Shown here one piece after another: positions 40,107 to 47,070 of a DNA stretch of 64,000 bases (position 1 is the stretch's first letter; each line of letters starts with the position of its first letter). The stretch is from the NCBI RefSeq assembly GCF_003315795.1, contig NZ_QMEY01000001.1, positions 434,001 to 498,000 of the forward strand. The letters run 5' to 3'. The position numbers and the translations under genes were made by a program. The stretch is from Spongiactinospora rosea. Lineage in GTDB: Bacteria; Actinomycetota; Actinomycetes; Streptosporangiales; Streptosporangiaceae. A model generated the notes under the pieces. It saw nothing but the letters and a program-made list of their open reading frames with translations. It was not told the DNA's origin and did no database searches.

Positions 40107-40680
40107 TCAGGACTCCTCGGCGGGGTCCAGGGCGTCGGACAAGCGCAGGTAGTCGAGCACCGTCCGCAGCCGCACGCCTGCGGCCTGGGCCTCGCGCACG
40201 GCCGCCGCGATCGGGGCGAGCACCTCTCGGTGCTCGGCGATCGCTGCCTCCAGGCGGTGCAGGTCGGAGGTTACGTGCGGCCGGTTCTCGGCCATGAACC
40301 TGATCACGTCCGCGGCCGGCGTCGGGGCGTCGAGTGGGAACAGGCAGTACTCGCCCGTCGCCCACCGCCACGCGGCGTCCTCTGTAGGGCTGGAGACCTC
40401 CGGCGTCAGTTCCACGCCTGCCGCGGTGCCGGCGGTCCCGGGTAGAAGAAGCCGGTTCGGGGACACGTCGAGCGCGAGGGCCAGGGCGACGAGCTCATCG
40501 GAGTCCACCCGGCGCTGGCCTTGCTCGATCTTGTGGATGCCGGATGCCAGGATGGGGCGCCCAAGCTCGGTCACGCGCGCGGACAGGGCGCGCACGCTGA
40601 TCCCGCGCGCGTCGCGCAGAGCCTTGATGTTGGCCGCCACGCGCAGGCCGGTCGGTCCTGGCTCCTGGATTGTCCCCATG
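40107..40680 (-). CDS. Xre-family repressor, second regulatory switch
   Basis: A 190-residue protein. The HTH_3 domain occupies about 12-65: LRVAANIKALRDARGISVRA, then LSARVTELGRPILASGIHKI, then EQGQRRVDSDELVALALALD. The C-terminal part is helical and acidic. The ATG at 40680 overlaps an operator copy. The promoter TTGCAC-N17-TACTGT leaves only about 8 bases before the ATG, so the message is probably leaderless. It is divergent from the 40798 gene, so this is a second cI/cro-like switch within the prophage. Confidence 0.78.
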
Positions 40681-40748
40681 GCGGGCACAGTAGTAGCCGG
40701 TTGACGAACGTGCAATACGGCACCAGACTGTCCCCATCACGGGTACAA
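40672..40748. promoter_or_regulatory. Paired 19-bp operators and divergent promoters
   Basis: TGTCCCCATGGCGGGCACA (40672-40690) and TGTCCCCATCACGGGTACA (40730-40748) differ at 3 of 19 positions. The first covers the repressor start codon. Between them is TTGACG-N17-CAGACT (40702 onward) for the plus strand and TTGCAC-N17-TACTGT for the minus strand. Confidence 0.65.
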
Positions 40749-40797
40749 ACATCAGTGCGAGGGGGACGCGAGCGGTGTCGGAGCACTGGCGGGCCCA

Positions 40798-41150
40798 TGG
40801 GCGCCGGTAACGCCAAGCTGGCCTTCGGGCACTACGCCGGTCGCGTCCCGCCGAACTCCATGCTGGCCCTCGTCTTCATGGCCTTGACCGCGATGGACAA
40901 GGACGATCCGCCGCTCTTCTGGGGCGGCCACCAGTCCATCGCGGTCAACGTCCTCGGGCGGCGCGGCGAATATACCGACGCCGACGCGCGCGCCGTGCGG
41001 CGGCTGATCACCCCTCTGTTCCAGGTGGGGGCGATCGAGGTGTACCAGCACGCGTCGGTGCGGCGTCAAGGGTCCAGCACCGTTTGTTATCGGCTCAATC
41101 TGCATCCCGACGTAGGACGGTTTCCGTCCTATGAGCAGTCGGTCACATAG
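40798..41150 (+). CDS. Winged-helix protein ending in iterons, replication-type
   Basis: A 117-residue protein. It reads GHYAGRVPPNSMLALVFMAL, then WWG-like FWGGHQSIAVNVLGRRGEYT, then DARAVRRLITPLFQVGAIEV and VRRQGSSTVCYRLNL, a winged-helix fold like replication-initiation or primosomal HTH proteins. The 3' end of the gene contains the first palindromic iteron and part of the second. A small initiator next to iterons is the layout of theta-type plasmid and phage origins, so it may be a Rep. The ATG has a weak ribosome site. Confidence 0.6.
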
Positions 41151-41268
41151 GACGGAAACCGTCCTATGAGGAGCCATTCACGTAGGACGGTTTCCGTCCT
41201 TCACGTAGGACGGAATGTGGTCGTCACGTAGGACGGAAAGTGTCCGTACACAGGACGGAAACCGTCCT
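41114..41268. repeat. Six palindromic iterons
   Basis: The core AGGACGG-NNN-CCGTCCT, a 17-base palindrome, occurs at 41114 (NNN=TTT), 41149 (AAA), 41184 (TTT) and 41252 (AAA). A half site lies at 41207 and a degenerate copy at 41230. Start spacing is 35, 35, 23, 23, 22. The block lies at the 3' end of and downstream from the winged-helix gene. It is an origin-type or operator array. Confidence 0.85.
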
Positions 41269-41441
41269 ACAGAGGAGTACGGCGGAGGATGAGGACCCTA
41301 TTGAAGAAGGAAGGGGCGAACTTGGGAACCGACGTGCAGGTATCGCGCGCGCGAAGCTCTCCCGACGAGGAATCCCATCTACGGACTCTCGGGTGTCCGC
41401 AGAACGCCGGGCATCGCCCAGCCGGGAGTCATCATGAAGTC

Positions 41442-41690
41442 GTGGACGCCTGGACGATCGACGACGCTGTGGCCCTCCTCCATCCCGTCATGACGGCCGC
41501 CGAGGTCCGCGCCATGCTCGACCTGATCGGCATCACCGCCGTCGGCACACGCCGGACGGCATGCGTGTGCGCCGCTCGTGCTCAAGTCGAGGTGGAGCAG
41601 TCGGCATTGTCAGGACACAGCCGGGTTGCAGCAGCGCCACAACGCTGCATGTCGCCCGCTCGTGTCGCCACGTTTCTGGACGCGGATTGA
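41442..41690 (+). CDS. Small protein, paralogue of the 43323 gene, decayed tail
   Basis: About 82 residues from a GTG; an in-frame ATG at 41289 exists, but bases between have random third positions. The N-terminal half VDAWTIDDAVALLHPVMTAA, then EVRAMLDLIGITAVGT matches the 43323 product (ELWTVEDAARELHPVMTVQQ, IRALITLAGLCPIGKK). After about codon 38 the codon pattern collapses, so the C-terminal half is probably frameshifted. The GAGTCATCATG preceding both starts is the same. Confidence 0.5.
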   Translation: MDAWTIDDAVALLHPVMTAAEVRAMLDLIGITAVGTRRTACVCAARAQVEVEQSALSGHSRVAAAPQRCMSPARVATFLDAD

Positions 41691-41794
41691 GGAAATATGG
41701 CCTTAGCCCCTTTCTTTGGTGCCAGGGACGCGGCATTGCCACATCGTACCTATGGGCCGATTTGAGAAGCGACTTCACATCGCTGAGCCCAGCG

Positions 41795-42364
41795 CTATAA
41801 TTGAGAATTATCGATAGCGATATCCGGCCAGATAGCCTGCAATGGGGTAGGCGCCCGAGTAACCACCGGGATATTAGCTTGGCGAGCCGCATGGACTACC
41901 GATGCTGCGACTAGAGAATAAGGGCCGGCAGGTCGTAGTACATCTGCTATCTCGCGGGCTGTGGTACGTGTCAGGTCGATGCATTGAGTGGTCGGTAGCG
42001 ACAGGATCAGGTCGATGACAGGCGTCATAACCTCCGGAGCTTGGGCCAGTGCGGCAGAAAGTGCAGGTGAGGGGATTATTAGCCGCCCGCCGCTGGCCAA
42101 GCTCCGCCATATGATCGCCTCTACATATTTGGCGCGCCCTGAAGTAAGGTCGATAAGCGAGGTGTAGTCGAGCACGCGGGATGTCACAGGATCGCCATGT
42201 GAGTCCGCTAATTCGGCATCTCTACCTCTAGCGACAGCAAGTATCTCGGGCGTGGGAATGCCGAATAGGGCCTCTATTCGCTCGCGCCTTTCCTTGCGAA
42301 CCTCTGATGGAGAGATGGTCATTGGGCCTATTCTGGCAAATAGATCGTCGTCGCCAGTGTGCAT
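41795..42364 (-). CDS. PIN-domain-like protein
   Basis: A 189-residue protein with lower GC and looser third positions than its neighbours. Residues from about 65 read RVLDYTSLIDLTSGRAKYVE, then RLIIPSPALSAALAQAPEVM, then SLVAASVVHAARQANIPVVT, then PTPLQAIWPDIAI, a PIN (VapC-like RNase) order. Of the usual acidic quartet I see Asp68 (LDYTS) but not clear replacements for the later Asp pair, so activity is uncertain. TATGAT lies 6 bases before the ATG, implying a leaderless message. No obvious antitoxin gene is next to it. Probably a cargo gene expressed in the lysogen. Confidence 0.6.
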   Translation of the reverse strand: MHTGDDDLFARIGPMTISPSEVRKERRERIEALFGIPTPEILAVARGRDAELADSHGDPVTSRVLDYTSLIDLTSGRAKYVEAIIWRSLASGGRLIIPSPALSAALAQAPEVMTPVIDLILSLPTTQCIDLTRTTAREIADVLRPAGPYSLVAASVVHAARQANIPVVTRAPTPLQAIWPDIAIDNSQL

Positions 42365-42751
42365 AGCGACATCATAGTGTGGCTCGCCTCTGAATGCTGG
42401 CCGATGCTGAGATGCTGTCAGGAGCGTTGAGACAGTCGGAATGACATTGAGGCAGGCAGGGTCGTTTAAGGTGCAGGAGCGGCTGTCGGGCGCGGGGTGT
42501 AGTGCCCGCTCCCCTGGCCAGCTACCAAGCCTGCCACGCGAGAGGCAGGTCGCGGCGGCGCCGCCGGAAATAGGGAGGGGCTTGCTACCCCAGCTAAACG
42601 ACAGTCCGAAAGCCTGCTATTGGGGTGACCGATATTTGCCAGTGCAAGGCTATTGCAAAGCCCTTGCGATGCCGCTATCGTCATCCACGATTTGTCCTTA
42701 CATGCTGCTTGGTGAACCACTATCCAAGTAAATGTCTAAAGGAGAAGCCCA
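42365..42751. promoter_or_regulatory. Promoters of the two cargo genes
   Basis: Minus strand: TATGAT at 42376-42371 serves the PIN gene. Plus strand: TTGCAA (42653-42658), 17 bases, TATCGT (42676-42681) serves the secreted protein. I accept no gene between; an open frame at 42441-42731 has mixed third positions. Confidence 0.5.
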
Positions 42752-43042
42752 TTGAGGTTACAGGCAAAGATTGCTGCTGCAATGCTGGTCGCAGCTCTTG
42801 CGATCCCAGGCTTTGCGGCCACACCGGCTTCCGCAGCAGCTCATGATGTTCCTCCGCAGCCCAATGCGACTTACCAAGAATACTGCATGAGTATCCTCGC
42901 TCAAGAGGGCTATATCGTGGGCCCCAAGGTGACGGAGGCATGCTCCCATGCGAATACGTCTACAAGGCTCAGCCAGTGCTACGACCCCCTGCGGGCGCTG
43001 GGAGTCACGTCAGCCCATGCGAGTAGGGCCTGCTTCCTCTAA
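42752..43042 (+). CDS. Small secreted protein
   Basis: A 96-residue protein. TTG start chosen because AAAGGAG sits 7-8 bases upstream and the frame starts a classic signal peptide (MRLQAKIAAAMLVAALAIPG, cut after ASA near 28). The mature part of about 68 residues has four cysteines (YCMSI, ACSHA, QCYDP, ACFL) that could form two disulfides. Lower GC than the phage operons. It has its own promoter and a strong terminator, so it is a lysogenic-conversion gene. Function unknown. Confidence 0.72.
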   Translation: MRLQAKIAAAMLVAALAIPGFAATPASAAAHDVPPQPNATYQEYCMSILAQEGYIVGPKVTEACSHANTSTRLSQCYDPLRALGVTSAHASRACFL

Positions 43043-43069
43043 ACGGCGCTGCCGTCGGGCCATCTAATG

Positions 43070-43110
43070 GGCGATGCCTCGGCTGTGTCGGAACCAGGCG
43101 AGGCATCGCC
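43070..43110 (+). terminator. Terminator of the secreted protein gene
   Basis: GGCGATGCCTCG (43070-43081) and CGAGGCATCGCC (43099-43110) form a 12-bp perfect stem followed by TCCTT. From there to 43322 I see no gene. Confidence 0.75.
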
Positions 43111-43322
43111 TCCTTAAATTGTGGAGTACGAATTAATTTAGCAAACGCGTGTGCCTACGAAATGCCTGTACGTCCACTCGCCTCCAGATGTTGAGAGGCA
43201 GTCATCCATGAGACCGAACGCGAAGCAATCTGCTACCCATGGTGGTACCACAGGCGACGGTGGGGAGTGAGGGGCACCGGCCACCGCAGCCAACGGGAAT
43301 TGTCCTGAGTCATCATGGAGAT

Positions 43323-43550
43323 ATGGCTGTCGATCTCTGCCCTGAGCTATGGACCGTCGAAGACGCTGCGCGCGAGCTCCACCCCGTGATGACCGTCCAG
43401 CAGATCCGGGCGCTCATCACCCTGGCCGGCCTCTGCCCGATTGGGAAGAAGCCGCCTGGCCCCTACGGCGGCCGGCCGGCCGCCGTCTACGACGGCGAGC
43501 AACTCCGGCACGCCCATGCCGTCATCGCGCCACTGTTGATCGCCGCGTGA
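43323..43550 (+). CDS. Small protein, paralogue of the 41442 gene
   Basis: 75 residues. It reads MAVDLCPELWTVEDAARELH, then VMTVQQIRALITLAGLCPIG, then a Gly-rich turn and VYDGEQLRHAHAVIAPLLIA. It looks like a compact HTH-type DNA-binding domain. An alternative start at 43239 adds 28 poorly coded residues. With the decayed copy at 41442 it brackets the PIN and secreted-protein cargo. Confidence 0.6.
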   Translation: MAVDLCPELWTVEDAARELHPVMTVQQIRALITLAGLCPIGKKPPGPYGGRPAAVYDGEQLRHAHAVIAPLLIAA

Positions 43551-43707
43551 GGTTTGTGACAAACTGCCTGACAGGAGAGGTGTCTCCAGACCTGACTGAT
43601 GGGCCGGATTCCGTGCCATCCGGATCTCCCAGAACTGTCAGACCCCTACGGCAGACTGGCGTGATGACCCCGCCGCGGTTGGCCGACCCAAGGGGAGAGC
43701 GACAGGC

Positions 43708-44226
43708 GTGACCCTGCATTTTCGCGACCCCAGCCCCTTCGAGCAGGACGAGACGTTTGACCTTGCCGCACGCGATCTGGAGCCGCCGCAGGCCCGGACG
43801 CCCTGCGTGCTCGACGATGCAGATCCCGAGCGGTGTGGGGGCTGGGCGGAGCCGACCGCGCCGGTCCCGCTGTGCCGGGATCACCTCGTCTTCGTTCGGA
43901 TGTGGGTCAATGACCGGTTCAATGACCTGCTGAACAAGCCGTTCGCCCCACGCTCCCGGCCGATGAAGCAGTACGTGTACTTCATCCGCCGAGGCGACCT
44001 GATCAAGATCGGGTGGACCTCCGACATGGCAACGCGGATGCGGTTCCACAAGCCGGACGCGATCCTGCATTTCGAGCAGGGCGACCAGAAGGACGAATCC
44101 GAGCTCCACCGCAAGTTCGCCCACCTGCGGGTTCCGGCAGTCGATGGATGCCCCGTGCGCGAATGGTTCCGCCCCGGCGACGACTTGATCGCCTACATCG
44201 AAGAGCGCAGGCGCCTCACCGCCTGA
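43708..44226 (+). CDS. GIY-YIG nuclease-like protein (T5orf172/MUG113 type)
   Basis: A 172-residue protein from GTG after GGGGAGAG. The C-terminal half has KQYVYFIRRGDLIKIGWTSD, MATRMRFHKPDAILHFEQGD, SELHRKFAHLRV and EWFRPGDDLIAYIEERRR. That is the GIY-YIG fold: YVYF for GIY, IKIGWT for YIG, with a basic helix and a Glu. The N-terminal 85 residues carry CVLDDADPERCGGWAE and CRDHLVF, possibly a zinc site. It is likely a DNA-nicking or binding protein. Confidence 0.8.
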   Translation: MTLHFRDPSPFEQDETFDLAARDLEPPQARTPCVLDDADPERCGGWAEPTAPVPLCRDHLVFVRMWVNDRFNDLLNKPFAPRSRPMKQYVYFIRRGDLIKIGWTSDMATRMRFHKPDAILHFEQGDQKDESELHRKFAHLRVPAVDGCPVREWFRPGDDLIAYIEERRRLTA

Positions 44227-44282
44227 CGGGGCGAGGCAGGCAACTGCGGGACCTGTGTTCGATCGGACTTTCGGGAGGGTTC

Positions 44283-44495
44283 GTGAGTCCAGTAGAACTG
44301 GCGAACCGGTTCGCCTACCACCCGCCGCTCACTGACCAAAGACGTGCTGCGCACGAGACGGTCCGGGATCTGTGCTGGAAGCTCGCCGTAGAACTTAACG
44401 GCATGCTGCCCGAAGGGCGAGAGAAGGGTCTCGCCATCAAGTCCCTGGAAGAGGCCATGTTCTGGTCGAACGCGGGCCTGGCCCGGCAGGACTGA
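44283..44495 (+). CDS. Acb2/Tad1 hairpin-domain protein, anti-CBASS candidate
   Basis: 70 residues from GTG after GGGAGG. It reads ANRFAYHPPLTDQRRAAHET, then VRDLCWKLAVELNGMLPEGR, then EKGLAIKSLEEAMFWSNAGL and AR. The R-F-x-Y-H-P-P start, the GREKxLAxxxLEEAMFWxNAxxAR ending and the length match the Acb2 family. Acb2 binds and sequesters the cyclic nucleotides that CBASS defence uses as alarm signals; that is known for the family. The binding residues are not confirmed here. Confidence 0.78.
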   Translation: MSPVELANRFAYHPPLTDQRRAAHETVRDLCWKLAVELNGMLPEGREKGLAIKSLEEAMFWSNAGLARQD

Positions 44496-44534
44496 TGCAC
44501 GCCCCGCCACGGACAGACCAAAGGAGAGCTGGCC

Positions 44535-44867
44535 ATGCGCTACGTCCTGATCGGCACCGTCGGCACGTACACCGTCCCCGGCGGCGCGGAACGCTGGAAG
44601 ATCGACCTCGGCACCCAGTCGCCGACTCGCGTCCCCCTCGCGGCGCTCCCGAACGGTCTCGGGACGATCACCGGCTGGATCAACTCAGCCGAGACGATCA
44701 TCAACAGCATCGGGGGCGAAGTCCTGGTGGACCTCGGCGCGGCGTTGGCCGACTACCACGGCCCCATCGTCATCACGGGGTGGGACGCGGTGGCCGAAGA
44801 GGTCCGCGGCCTCAACTCCGACCAGGCCGCCGCCATCCGCCAGGCGTACGACGACGCCAACGCGTAG
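44535..44867 (+). CDS. Phage protein, paralogue of the gene at 16267
   Basis: A 110-residue protein. ATG after AAAGGAGAG. It reads RYVLIGTVGTYTVPGGAERW, then HGPIVITGWDAVAEEVRGLN, then QAAAIRQAYDDA; the last two blocks match the 16267 product. Alpha/beta fold. Function unknown. Confidence 0.65.
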   Translation: MRYVLIGTVGTYTVPGGAERWKIDLGTQSPTRVPLAALPNGLGTITGWINSAETIINSIGGEVLVDLGAALADYHGPIVITGWDAVAEEVRGLNSDQAAAIRQAYDDANA

Positions 44868-44968
44868 GGCGCGCGCCGATAACCACCGGCCATGAGGTGC
44901 CTGCCGTTCCGCCACCGCTGGATCCAGCGGTGTGCGCGATGCGGAGCCACCCGCACACGGGTCCGCTG

Positions 44969-45241
44969 ATGTCCCGCAGCAAGGGACGCCAAGGCCGCCC
45001 CTACCGCCGGGCCCGCGCTCAGCTCCTCGCCGAGTCCACGATCTGCTGGATCTGCGGACACGACGGGGCCGACACCGCCGACCACGTCATCCCGCTCAGC
45101 CTCGGCGGAGACCCGCTCGCCCCTGAGAATCTGCGCCCGGCCCACGGCGTCCGGGGCTGTGCGGTATGCGGGCGCAAGTGCAACAGCTCTCGGGGGGCGA
45201 AAATGACCCTCCCGGCCCCGCGCGCATCCCGGGCCTGGTGA
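44969..45241 (+). CDS. HNH nuclease-like protein
   Basis: 90 residues. It reads STICWICGHDGADTADHVIP, then LSLGGDPLAPENLRPAHGVR, then CAVCGRKCNSSRG. CxxC, DHV, N and NxxR elements give an HNH fold with a zinc-binding CxxC pair. An ATG 30 bases upstream (44939) is in frame. It may support packaging or homing. Confidence 0.78.
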   Translation: MSRSKGRQGRPYRRARAQLLAESTICWICGHDGADTADHVIPLSLGGDPLAPENLRPAHGVRGCAVCGRKCNSSRGAKMTLPAPRASRAW

Positions 45242-45368
45242 CTACTGGGGCGTCGGTATCGGGGCGGACCGGGGCCCTGCACTAGGGGCTCGGTGACGGG
45301 GCCCGGAGTGAAGCGGGGAACGGCTGCATCCAGGGCTACGGGGCCGAGATCAGGGGGCTGGATCGGGG

Positions 45369-45821
45369 ATGGCGCTCTGGGTAGTGACCGGGCCGCCGGC
45401 CTCCGGCAAATCCACCTGGGTGCGCAGCAGAGCCAGGCCAGGTGACATCGTCATCGACTACGACCTACTGGCCACAGCCCTCACAGCGCCTGGCGCTGCA
45501 CCACACGACTATCCCAAGGCACTGCGACAAGTCACCTCACGAGCCAGAGCCGCAGCGATCACCGAAGCGCTCAAGCACGCTGCTGGCGTCGATGTGTATG
45601 TGATCCATTCACAGCCCTCGACAGAAGCAGTCAGACGCTACACAGAGCAGACTGACGACCAGACAGAACTCCATCTCATCGTCGTTGACCCAGGTCGCGA
45701 CGTGGTGATGAGGCGGATCGCCGAGCAGCGTCCACCCCAGATGCGTGCCGTCGCAGAGCGTTGGTACAGCAATGCTCACCACACAGAGCAAGCAGCGTCG
45801 AGATCGTCCCGAAGCTGGTGA
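45369..45821 (+). CDS. P-loop kinase-like ATPase
   Basis: A 150-residue protein. Walker A VTGPPASGKSTWV at about 6-18, DIVIDYDLLATAL as Walker B region, and VYVIHSQPS then ELHLIVVDPGRDVVMRRIAE. It has the size and order of phage polynucleotide or nucleoside kinases (the 5'-kinase half of a PseT-like enzyme). Its possible phosphatase half lies broken at 31893. Codon use is slightly less GC-biased than its neighbours. Confidence 0.75.
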   Translation: MALWVVTGPPASGKSTWVRSRARPGDIVIDYDLLATALTAPGAAPHDYPKALRQVTSRARAAAITEALKHAAGVDVYVIHSQPSTEAVRRYTEQTDDQTELHLIVVDPGRDVVMRRIAEQRPPQMRAVAERWYSNAHHTEQAASRSSRSW

Positions 45822-46183
45822 CGCATCGTCACAGCCAACGAGATGTCACACGTTGTGATTACTGTGATGGCGAACACGAAGAGTTATTGCAGGTGAAGCC
45901 GGTAGCCCTACGTTTCCGCAGTTCAGAATGGGTAGGGGGGCGGCTTCGCATCGTGATCATGGACCCGCGGATCACCCGCCCGCCCAGCCTCCCTCGCCCC
46001 TCCCCGCTCAAAAAAACTTTCGCCGTCACGTTCCGTGATGCGAGCCGGAGCGCCACTCGCTTCCGCTCATCCTCGTCACCGTCCGCTACATCACATCCTG
46101 TAGTCGCCCGCCGCTGATCCCGGTGGGAAGGAAGCCCCGGCCGCCCCCAGGCGCCGGGGCTTCCGCATGCCTGGGGAGTTCTC
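45822..46183. promoter_or_regulatory. Intergenic region before the late module
   Basis: No gene. TCACAC-GTT-GTGATT and further TGTGAT and TCACAG copies lie at about 45830-45870 and could be regulator sites. A long hairpin, GGAAGCCCCGGC (46130-46141) with GCCGGGGCTTCC (46153-46164), 12 bp perfect, lies 20 bases before the HNH gene. It separates early/accessory from late genes. Confidence 0.5.
46130..46164 (+). terminator. Hairpin upstream of the late genes
   Basis: A 12-bp perfect stem with an 11-base loop. As it lies just before the packaging genes, it may be a terminator that late expression must read through. cos-site features cannot be excluded. Confidence 0.6.
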
Positions 46184-46810
46184 ATGCCACGTAGGCCGGA
46201 CACGCCGTGCTCGTCTTGCGGCAAGCTGCTCTGGTCGGGGACAACATCGCTACCGGCGGGAAGTCGCAAATGCCGACCGTGTCGGCGGGCTGCGAGCAAG
46301 GCACCGTGCAGTACATGCGGGCTGGAGTTCGACGCCTGGACGGGCGGTCATCGAAGGCGGACGTGCTCATCAGCTTGCGAACGTGAGGCTCGCCTGCGTG
46401 CTATCACCGAGGCGCGCCAGGCACCGCGCCCGCTCCGCGAGTGCGAGGACTGCCTAGTTGCAGTGGCCACGTGTGGTGTCGTTGCGCTGTGCGATCGCTG
46501 CCGGGTCGTCCGGAAGGCGCTGCGGGACCGTGAGCACTGGCGGCGGAAGAACCGGCGGCGGCGGGTCGATCTCGCCCGTGTGACGTCGGAGCCGTACACG
46601 CTTGTGGAGATCGCCGAGCGGGATGGTTTCTGCTGTCAGATCTGCCGCGATCCGGTGGACATGAAGCTCGTCTGGCCGAAGCTGTGGGCCCCGACGATCG
46701 ATCACGTCGTACCGGTGGTGGCGGGCGGCGATGACACGTTGGCGAACGTGCAGCTCGCGCATTTCGTGTGCAACAGCCGCAAGGGCGCGCGGCTGGAGCT
46801 GGCCTCGTGA
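46184..46810 (+). CDS. HNH endonuclease of the packaging module
   Basis: A 208-residue protein. Three Cys pairs (CSSCGKLL, CRPCRRA, CSTCGLEF) make N-terminal zinc ribbons. The C-terminal HNH is DGFCCQICRDPVDMKLVWPK, then APTIDHVVPVVAGGDDTLAN, then VQLAHFVCNSRKGAR. HNH proteins next to terminase are needed for cohesive-end cutting in HK97-like phages (known). Its stop overlaps the small terminase start. Confidence 0.88.
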   Translation: MPRRPDTPCSSCGKLLWSGTTSLPAGSRKCRPCRRAASKAPCSTCGLEFDAWTGGHRRRTCSSACEREARLRAITEARQAPRPLRECEDCLVAVATCGVVALCDRCRVVRKALRDREHWRRKNRRRRVDLARVTSEPYTLVEIAERDGFCCQICRDPVDMKLVWPKLWAPTIDHVVPVVAGGDDTLANVQLAHFVCNSRKGARLELAS

Positions 46811-47070
46811 CGCGCAGCGTGCGCGTGGACCTGGTGGCATCGGTCCGTGGGGACCTGCGGCGGCTGGGCGTCGATGCGAAGAGCACGCTAGCGATGGCCG
46901 CGCTGGACATCGCGGTACGGCTCGGCGTGGACGGCGTGCGCCCGACAGCGGCGGCGATGCTGCACAAGGAGCTGCGCGCGACGCTGGAGGCGCTGGAGCG
47001 GGTCGCCGCTGGGCAGCCGGCCGAGGACGCGATCGACGAGCTGCGGACCCGTCGGGCGAACCGTGCCTGA
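46807..47070 (+). CDS. terS: Terminase small subunit candidate
   Basis: 87 residues from GTG. Helical: VRGDLRRLGVDAKSTLAMAA, then AAMLHKELRATLEALERVAA. Position between HNH and the large terminase, with overlaps on both sides, and size fit TerS. There is no clear HTH, so the call rests mainly on position. Confidence 0.65.
   Translation: MTRSVRVDLVASVRGDLRRLGVDAKSTLAMAALDIAVRLGVDGVRPTAAAMLHKELRATLEALERVAAGQPAEDAIDELRTRRANRA

Noticed and set aside
40521-40797. Extended N-terminus for the winged-helix gene
   Set aside because: The extra codons run through the repressor gene and operators in antisense; the start at 40798 is where coding character begins.
41114-41268. CRISPR array
   Set aside because: Repeats are 17-base palindromes with 5-18 base gaps of uneven size, and no Cas genes are near; an iteron or operator array fits better.
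42441-42731. 96-codon open frame upstream of the secreted protein
   Set aside because: Codon pattern not coding; it overlaps the predicted promoter of the next gene.
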